A stretch of 7,181 bases of DNA, from assembly GCA_964555565.1 (NCBI GenBank), contig CAZKTF010000188.1, forward strand, positions 1 to 7,181. The letters are read 5' to 3'. Below are positions 4,421 through 7,181 of the stretch, piece after piece. The first letter of the stretch is position 1; each line of letters opens with the position of its first letter. The notes under the pieces were generated by a model, which was not told where the DNA came from, did no database searches, and worked only from the letters and a program-made list of their open reading frames with translations. Made by a program: the position numbers and the translations under genes. The stretch comes from CAZKTF01 sp964555565 (GTDB taxonomy: Bacteria; Planctomycetota; JAJSAM01; JAKLKS01).

Positions 4421-5617
4421 ATGCAGTCCATCCGCAGGGGAGGGTTCACCGCCGCCGCGGCGCTCGCGGCCGCGCTCGGGGCCTGGCTGGCCCCGCGCGA
4501 GGCCCTGGCCGGCTCGGCCACGGAGAAGCGGGACCTCCATCCGCCGATCGGTGCCGCCGCCGACGCGACCACCCCGGCCACGGGCAACGTCGAGGGCCGC
4601 GAGAACCGCCGCGGCCGCACGCTCGACGTGAAGGTCCGCAACCTCGCGCCGCGCCGGGCCTACGAGGTCCGCTCCCTCGGCGACGACCGGACCCTCACCA
4701 CCTTCACCACCAACCGCCGCGGTCGCGGGACGGCGAAGTACCGCGACGAGGCGCCCGCCCCGGCGCCGCGCGCCGGCGGGCAGGCCCTCGAGGTGTCCTT
4801 CAACTTCGACTTCGAGTTCAACTTCGAGTTCAACTTCGACGGGGGCACGGGCGACGGCTCCGGCGACGGGACGGGCATCGACTGGACCGACCCGTCGAAC
4901 TGGCCCGACGGGTCGGACTGGATCGACCCGGGGACCGACCCGGACGCCTGCGGCTTCGACTGGTACTGCGTCCAGATCCTCGACGCCGAGACCGGCGAGT
5001 GCGTCCTCACCTGCGACGGCGACGAGCACGACGGCTGCGGCGACCCGGTCGAGTACCGGTTCGAGTCGGGCTTCGACGTCTACTGCGGCGACGACGGGGA
5101 GTTCGCCTACGCCACCATGTCGCGCACCCAGATCGGGGAGGACGTCTCGGAGTACTTCTCCGTGAGCCTCGAGGTCCCCACGGACGACTGCCACTTCTGG
5201 GACGCGACGCTCTACCAGTTCGACGCCACGGACGGGACCGGGCTCCCGCTGGGCGTCGAGTCGGTGCGCGACCTCGCCGGCCGGCAGTTCGAGATCCGCG
5301 ACGGCGGGGGGAACGCGCTCATCGCGGGCGTCCTCCCGGAACTCGTGGACTACGGCGGGTTCGAGATCTACGGCTCCGGCGTGGCCTTCCCCGACGGAGG
5401 GGACAACGGCGGCATCGACTTCCCGCCCCCGCCCTCCGGCGACCCCTCCGAGTACGTCCTCTGGATCGCCGACGGCGAGGGGACCCTCCAGGAGGCCGGC
5501 ACGCTCTACGAGGTGGTCTTCGACGTCTGGGTCTACGGCGAGCCCGGCGACGGGACCGACGGCTGGGACACCGGGAACTGGGACCCCAGCGGCGTCCCCG
5601 CCGGCGCCCACCGCTAG
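4421..5617 (+). CDS. Secreted acidic Asp/Gly/Phe-rich protein, function unknown
   Basis: This is a 398-aa exported protein I cannot assign to a named family. The N-terminus is a classical signal peptide: RR at 5-6, hydrophobic core about 9-24, and 'REALA-GS' with likely cleavage after Ala30. Residues about 65-110 ('LDVKVRNLAPRRAYEVRSLG ... FTTNRRGRGTAKYR') look like a small beta domain seen in exported proteins with 'Gly-rich turn to TTN.RG.G' ends. An unusual tract follows in which Phe alternates with Asn, Asp or Glu (127-140), then a Gly/Asp linker and a Trp-rich segment. The rest is acidic and beta-rich with seven cysteines, likely disulfides outside the cell. The ATG at 4421 is fixed by the GGAG 6 bases upstream and the signal peptide. 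Calcium binding or surface display is possible but unproven. It is the last gene before a strong hairpin. Confidence 0.85.
   Translation: MQSIRRGGFTAAAALAAALGAWLAPREALAGSATEKRDLHPPIGAAADATTPATGNVEGRENRRGRTLDVKVRNLAPRRAYEVRSLGDDRTLTTFTTNRRGRGTAKYRDEAPAPAPRAGGQALEVSFNFDFEFNFEFNFDGGTGDGSGDGTGIDWTDPSNWPDGSDWIDPGTDPDACGFDWYCVQILDAETGECVLTCDGDEHDGCGDPVEYRFESGFDVYCGDDGEFAYATMSRTQIGEDVSEYFSVSLEVPTDDCHFWDATLYQFDATDGTGLPLGVESVRDLAGRQFEIRDGGGNALIAGVLPELVDYGGFEIYGSGVAFPDGGDNGGIDFPPPPSGDPSEYVLWIADGEGTLQEAGTLYEVVFDVWVYGEPGDGTDGWDTGNWDPSGVPAGAHR
4799..4840 (+). repeat. Coding microrepeat of Phe-(Asn/Asp/Glu) codons
   Basis: Fourteen codons alternate TTC with AAC, GAC or GAG. The 12-base unit TTCGAGTTCAAC occurs twice in tandem. 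It encodes residues 127-140 of the secreted protein, a strictly alternating hydrophobic/polar strand. Slippage at such a repeat could change its length between strains. Confidence 0.8.
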
Positions 5618-5633
5618 ACGACGCCACCCCCAC

Positions 5634-5664
5634 GGCCCGCGCCCCCTCCCCGGGAGCGCGGGCC
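5634..5664 (+). terminator. Strong GC hairpin after the secreted protein gene
   Basis: GGCCCGCG pairs with CGCGGGCC (8 bp), and inside it CTCC-CCG-GGAG can form a further 4-bp stem. It starts 16 bases after the TAG and lies before the tRNA-Cys promoter region. There is no T-run, which is common for terminators in very GC-rich genomes. Confidence 0.5.
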
Positions 5665-5678
5665 GGTTCGATTCCCGG
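5665..5678 (+). other. tRNA T-arm-like relic
   Basis: GGTTCGATTCCCGG matches the conserved T-loop (GGTTCGANTCC) of tRNAs but has no tRNA body around it. It lies about 60 bases before the intact tRNA-Cys. It may be a relic of another tRNA gene or recombination end, or chance. Confidence 0.3.
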
Positions 5679-5717
5679 GACGCCGCGCCGAAAGTGGCCC
5701 CCGCGCCCCCCGCGCGG

Positions 5718-5723
5718 CATACT
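5718..5723 (+). promoter_or_regulatory. Possible -10 box of tRNA-Cys
   Basis: CATACT lies 16 bases before the mature tRNA-Cys 5' end, in an otherwise almost pure GC stretch, and matches TATAAT at 4 of 6 places. No convincing -35 box is seen. Confidence 0.35.
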
Positions 5724-5739
5724 CGCCCCGCCGACCCGA

Positions 5740-5814
5740 GGCGGCATAGCCAAGCGGTAAGGCAACGGATTGCAAATCCGTTATCCCCCGGTTCGAATCC
5801 GGGTGCCGCCTCCA
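5740..5814 (+). tRNA. tRNA-Cys (anticodon GCA)
   Basis: This is a 75-nt tRNA with encoded CCA. The acceptor GGCGGCA pairs with TGCCGCC, and the discriminator is T, the identity base of tRNA-Cys. The D-stem is GCC/GGC. The anticodon stem ACGGA/TCCGT holds the loop TTGCAAA with anticodon GCA. The T-arm is CCCGG-TTCGAAT-CCGGG. All stems pair fully, so it appears functional. Its 3' 44 bases recur, with 5 differences, at 6911-6954. Confidence 0.96.
5770..5813 (+). repeat. Direct repeat copy 1: 3' half of tRNA-Cys (att-like)
   Basis: These 44 bases, from the anticodon loop to the CCA region, match 6911-6954 at 39 of 44 positions in the same orientation. The 3' halves of tRNA genes are common integrase targets, and an inserted element leaves such repeats at both edges. 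The interval holds the HicBA-like pair and a 96-aa protein gene. No integrase is present. Confidence 0.5.
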
Positions 5815-5815
5815 G

Positions 5816-5828
5816 GGGCGTTTCGCCC
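5816..5828. terminator. Short hairpin between tRNA-Cys and convergent hicA-like gene
   Basis: GGGCG (5816-5820), loop TTT, and CGCCC (5824-5828) sit between the tRNA CCA end and the hicA-like stop codon at 5829-5831. It could serve both converging transcripts. The stem is only 5 bp and there is no T-run. Confidence 0.35.
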
Positions 5829-6080
5829 TCAGGAGTAGAAGTCCTCGTCGCTGACCCCGTGCGCCTCGTCGAGGAGGAGGCGTCGCCGGACGGCCCGCAT
5901 GAGCCCCACGCGCAGTTCCTTGCCCTCGCCGTGGCAGGTGACAGTCGCGATGTAGTTGCGTCCATCCACCGTCCGGGCCCAGAGCCGCTCGCTCCCCTTC
6001 CCGCGACCCTCCAGTTCATGGACCCCGAACTTGCGGGCGCAGCGGAGGAAGTCCCGGTACTTCAGGGGCCGGTCGGCCAT
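5829..6080 (-). CDS. HicA-like toxin (mRNA interferase family), variant with GSE in place of GSH
   Basis: This 83-aa protein resembles HicA, a small dsRBD-fold toxin that cleaves mRNA and tmRNA and is held inactive by HicB. Visible marks are a first helix 'KYRDFLRCARKFGV', then 'GRGKGSERLWAR', a strand 'YIATVTCHGEGKEL' and a last helix 'GLMRAVRRRL'. In classical HicA the motif is GSH, whose His is the catalytic residue; here residue 31 is Glu ('GKGSE'). His50 in 'TCHGEG' matches the usual 'VHG' position. It may belong to a HicA subgroup with GSE, or be a catalytically weak form. Its ATG is 6 bases after the stop of the hicB-like gene, with GAGG of that stop region as ribosome-binding site, so translation is probably coupled. 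The gene ends 15 bases from tRNA-Cys. Confidence 0.75.
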   Translation of the reverse strand: MADRPLKYRDFLRCARKFGVHELEGRGKGSERLWARTVDGRNYIATVTCHGEGKELRVGLMRAVRRRLLLDEAHGVSDEDFYS

Positions 6081-6086
6081 CCGGCC

Positions 6087-6428
6087 TCAGGCCGGCACGA
6101 GGCGGGCGTCGAGCGAGAGGTTGGGGCGCGTGGCGCGCCGGGCCCGGGGGGGCCTCTCCTCGGAGGAGAACTTCTCCCACAGGCTGCGCGGCGCGGGGCG
6201 GAAGAGGCCCGGGACGTCCTTGTGTTCCACCGCGTAGGAGATGAGCGCGTCGAGCGCGTTCTCCAGCCCCTTGCGCGCCTCCGTCGGGGTGTCGCCCTGC
6301 GCCACGGTGTCGAACTCCAGGCAGTGGGCGAGCCAGGCGTCCTCCTCGCGGTAGAGGAGGACGTGCAGGAGGAAGGGGAGGGCCCCTCCCCGCTTGCGGG
6401 GCGCGGACGGGCGGCGCTTGCTGCTCAT
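6087..6428 (-). CDS. HicB-like antitoxin
   Basis: This 113-aa protein begins with a basic stretch (residues 4-13, 'KRRPSAPRKR'). The partial RNase H-like fold of HicB follows at about 19-75: 'FLLHVLLYREEDAWLAHCLE' (strand-turn-strand), 'FDTVAQGDTPTEARKGLENA' with the usual QGDT/EA helix, and a helix 'DALISYAVEHKDV'. The C-terminal 40 residues are Pro/Arg-rich, and I see no clear ribbon-helix-helix or HTH DNA-binding domain, which many HicB proteins have. It should bind and block the HicA-like toxin made from the next gene. The order, antitoxin first, is the reverse of E. coli hicAB but occurs in other bacteria. The ATG at 6428 is chosen because a -10 box ends 6 bases before it and no ribosome-binding site is seen, so the mRNA is probably leaderless. 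Confidence 0.75.
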   Translation of the reverse strand: MSSKRRPSAPRKRGGALPFLLHVLLYREEDAWLAHCLEFDTVAQGDTPTEARKGLENALDALISYAVEHKDVPGLFRPAPRSLWEKFSSEERPPRARRATRPNLSLDARLVPA

Positions 6429-6434
6429 GGCGCC

Positions 6435-6440
6435 ATGGTA
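6435..6440 (-). promoter_or_regulatory. Extended -10 box of the hicBA-like operon
   Basis: On the minus strand TGC-TACCAT gives an extended -10 (TGnTACCAT) ending 6 bases before the hicB-like ATG. Transcription would start at about the A of ATG. No good -35 hexamer is seen, which fits an extended -10 promoter. Confidence 0.5.
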
Positions 6441-6442
6441 GC

Positions 6443-6457
6443 AGACGAGGCTCGTCT
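6443..6457. promoter_or_regulatory. Perfect palindrome, candidate operator of hicBA-like operon
   Basis: AGACGAG-G-CTCGTCT is a perfect 7-1-7 inverted repeat, placed immediately upstream of the extended -10 box, where a bound repressor would block RNA polymerase. Toxin-antitoxin operons are normally autoregulated at such sites. The binding protein is not known; the HicB-like protein lacks an obvious DNA-binding domain. Confidence 0.55.
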
Positions 6458-6506
6458 CCGGGATTCGGGCGCCAGGGACCGCCGCGGCGCGCCCGGGAGA
6501 CCCGGG

Positions 6507-6512
6507 TATCAT
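6507..6512 (+). promoter_or_regulatory. -10 box TATCAT of the 96-aa protein gene
   Basis: TATCAT (5 of 6 to TATAAT) lies 36 bases before the ATG at 6549, leaving a leader of about 30 bases that carries the AGGGAGGT ribosome-binding site (6535-6542). No convincing -35 box is visible. It diverges from the hicBA-like promoter. Confidence 0.45.
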
Positions 6513-6548
6513 GCGCGGTTCGCCGCATCGGAGCAGGGAGGTCCGCGG

Positions 6549-6839
6549 ATGTGGAACTACAGGCTCGTCCGGAGGAAGCACCGGGACGGGACCCGCACCT
6601 ACGCCATCCACGAGGCGTACTACGACGATCGGGGGAGGGTCTGGGCCATCACGAAGGAGCCCGTCGAGGCATTCGGGACCTCCTACCAGGAAGCCCGGGT
6701 GGACTACCGCGCCATGGCGAAGGCGTTCCGGGCCCCGGTCCTGCCGTGGGAGAGCGTGCCCGAGGAGGGGGCGGAGACCCCGGTCCGGGACGGTCCGGCC
6801 AGGCGGCCGAGGGGGCGTAGGCGGCGCCGGGGTCGCTGA
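6549..6839 (+). CDS. Small conserved-looking hypothetical protein (96 aa)
   Basis: The protein starts 'MWNYRLVRRK' and continues with 'TYAIHEAYYDDRGRVWAITK' and 'EPVEAFGTSYQEARVDYRAM'. This resembles a common family of small uncharacterised bacterial proteins beginning with W-N-Y-R and holding an 'IHE.YYD..G' segment, a compact alpha/beta unit of unknown function. The last 20 residues are a basic Arg/Gly/Pro tail (ending 'RRPRGRRRRRGR') that could bind nucleic acid. AGGGAGGT lies 6 bases before the ATG, a strong start. It is divergent from the hicBA-like operon and lies between the two tRNA-Cys-like repeats, so it may be cargo of the same islet. I do not assign a function. Confidence 0.8.
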   Translation: MWNYRLVRRKHRDGTRTYAIHEAYYDDRGRVWAITKEPVEAFGTSYQEARVDYRAMAKAFRAPVLPWESVPEEGAETPVRDGPARRPRGRRRRRGR

Positions 6840-6893
6840 CGGTCTCTGTGGCCGGGAGCTCGGCGTCCCCGTGCGGACCTCGGAACCGCGGCC

Positions 6894-6955
6894 CTCCGAT
6901 GGACAAGCGGTTGCAAGCCCGTCATCCCCCGGTTCGAATTCGGGTCCCGCCTCCG
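6894..6955 (+). pseudogene. Defective tRNA-Cys-like sequence / att-like remnant (direct repeat copy 2)
   Basis: 6911-6954 matches the 3' half of tRNA-Cys at 39 of 44 positions: anticodon loop TTGCAAG, an intact T-arm with one G-T pair, and TCCCGCC-T. Upstream only CAAGCGG (6904-6910) of the D-loop remains; about 12 bases between it and the anticodon loop are missing. No 5' acceptor strand able to pair with TCCCGCC is seen, so it cannot make a normal tRNA. The CCA end is also broken (CCG). It is either a decayed second tRNA gene or the far end of an element inserted at tRNA-Cys. Confidence 0.7.
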
Positions 6956-6980
6956 GGCCCGTCTCCCGCCCGACTCCGGA

Positions 6981-6996
6981 CCCCCTCCTCCGGGGG
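6981..6996 (+). terminator. Possible hairpin before the oxoacid oxidoreductase gene
   Basis: CCCCC (6981-6985), loop TCCTCC, and GGGGG (6992-6996) form a 5-bp stem, with GGA/TCC able to extend it across a bulge. It separates the tRNA remnant from the next gene. It is a weak call without a T-run. Confidence 0.25.
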
Positions 6997-7027
6997 ATCC
7001 TCGCCGTCCCCCTATGCGCGGTTCGCG

Positions 7028-7033
7028 TATCCT
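7028..7033 (+). promoter_or_regulatory. -10 box TATCCT before the oxoacid oxidoreductase gene
   Basis: TATCCT fits TAnnnT and ends 9 bases before the ATG at 7043. The GAGG at 7034-7037 lies between them, so either this box gives an almost leaderless mRNA or GAGG is the ribosome-binding site of a longer transcript. No -35 box is clear. Confidence 0.3.
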
Positions 7034-7042
7034 GAGGCGTTC

Positions 7043-7181
7043 ATGGAACCGAGGAAGCTGGATCTCGCCCTCGCCATCGGCGGCGCGGCGGGCCAGGGGA
7101 TCGCCACGCCGGGGAACATCCTGGCCAGGCTGCTCGCCGGGCGGGGGCTCCACGTCCACGCCTACAACGCCTACCAGTCGA
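7043..7181 (+). CDS. 2-oxoacid:ferredoxin oxidoreductase, alpha subunit (N-terminus only)
   Basis: Only the first 46 codons are in the window. The protein reads 'MEPRKLDLALAIGGAAGQGI' and then 'ATPGNILARLLAGRGLHVHA' and 'YNAYQS'. This is the start of the pyruvate/ketoisovalerate oxidoreductase gamma domain, which in 2-oxoglutarate-type enzymes is fused to the alpha domain (KorA-like, about 600 aa). The G-G-A-A-G-Q-G-I loop and the 'YNAYQS' that normally continues into an I-R-G-G motif are typical. The enzyme converts a 2-oxoacid and CoA to acyl-CoA and CO2 and reduces ferredoxin; a beta subunit gene is expected just downstream. The substrate cannot be told from this part. GAGG (7034-7037) lies 5 bases before the ATG. 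Confidence 0.85.
   Translation, partial: MEPRKLDLALAIGGAAGQGIATPGNILARLLAGRGLHVHAYNAYQS

Noticed and set aside
3232..4641. Long minus-strand frame opposite the polyketide synthase
   Set aside because: Low-complexity Arg/Pro/Glu composition and no family pattern; it is the antisense shadow of a GC-rich gene whose plus-strand product has full catalytic motifs.
4799..4840. Repeat considered as a CRISPR-like or iteron array
   Set aside because: Units are codon multiples inside an open frame, only two full copies, with no spacers or origin features.
4660..5010. 116-codon minus-strand frame with Lys/Leu/Asn/Ser repeats
   Set aside because: It is the reverse reading of the Phe-alternating coding repeat and has no start context of its own.
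4265..6019. 584-codon minus-strand frame across the secreted protein gene and tRNA-Cys
   Set aside because: It runs through an intact tRNA and overlaps clear plus-strand coding sequence; its composition is repetitive and shadow-like.

Overview
The window is very GC-rich bacterial DNA. Codons end mostly in C or G, with a taste for CTC and GTC. Genes are densely packed, Shine-Dalgarno sites are mostly purine-rich, and both intact tRNA genes encode their CCA end. The organism cannot be named from this stretch. Selenium genes, a type III polyketide synthase, an oxoacid:ferredoxin oxidoreductase and a HicAB-type pair would fit a high-GC environmental lineage such as a deltaproteobacterial, acidobacterial or planctomycete-like group; that is a guess.

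Left part (1-2400): the tail of a probable membrane glycosyltransferase is followed by a selenium module. A YedE-type selenium transporter (562-1668, +) is followed by a small [2Fe-2S] ferredoxin (1743-2117, +). Converging on them from the minus strand is a complete SelW-like (Rdx family) gene (2134-2382). It can only be read through an in-frame TGA, giving the CxxU redox motif Cys8-Ala-Val-Sec11. A 7-bp hairpin with a GUC loop lies 18 nt after the UGA, as expected for a bacterial SECIS element. Ordinary gene calling breaks this gene. Importer and selenoprotein side by side imply that the host makes selenocysteine; the synthesis genes are not in the window.

Middle (2400-5640): a small membrane protein with a C-terminal CxxC...CxxC motif and a tRNA-Leu(UAA) gene lie on the minus strand. 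Diverging from them on the plus strand are a type III polyketide synthase with an intact Cys-His-Asn triad and an acidic secreted protein with an odd Phe-alternating tract.

Right part (5640-7181): tRNA-Cys(GCA) is followed about 1.1 kb later by a second, defective tRNA-Cys-like 3' half in the same orientation. Between them sit a HicB/HicA-like toxin-antitoxin operon (minus) and a divergent 96-aa protein. This looks like a small islet inserted at, or bounded by, tRNA sequence. A perfect 7-1-7 palindrome lies in the hicB promoter, whose -10 box is only 6 nt from the start codon. The window ends in the first codons of a 2-oxoacid:ferredoxin oxidoreductase alpha subunit.
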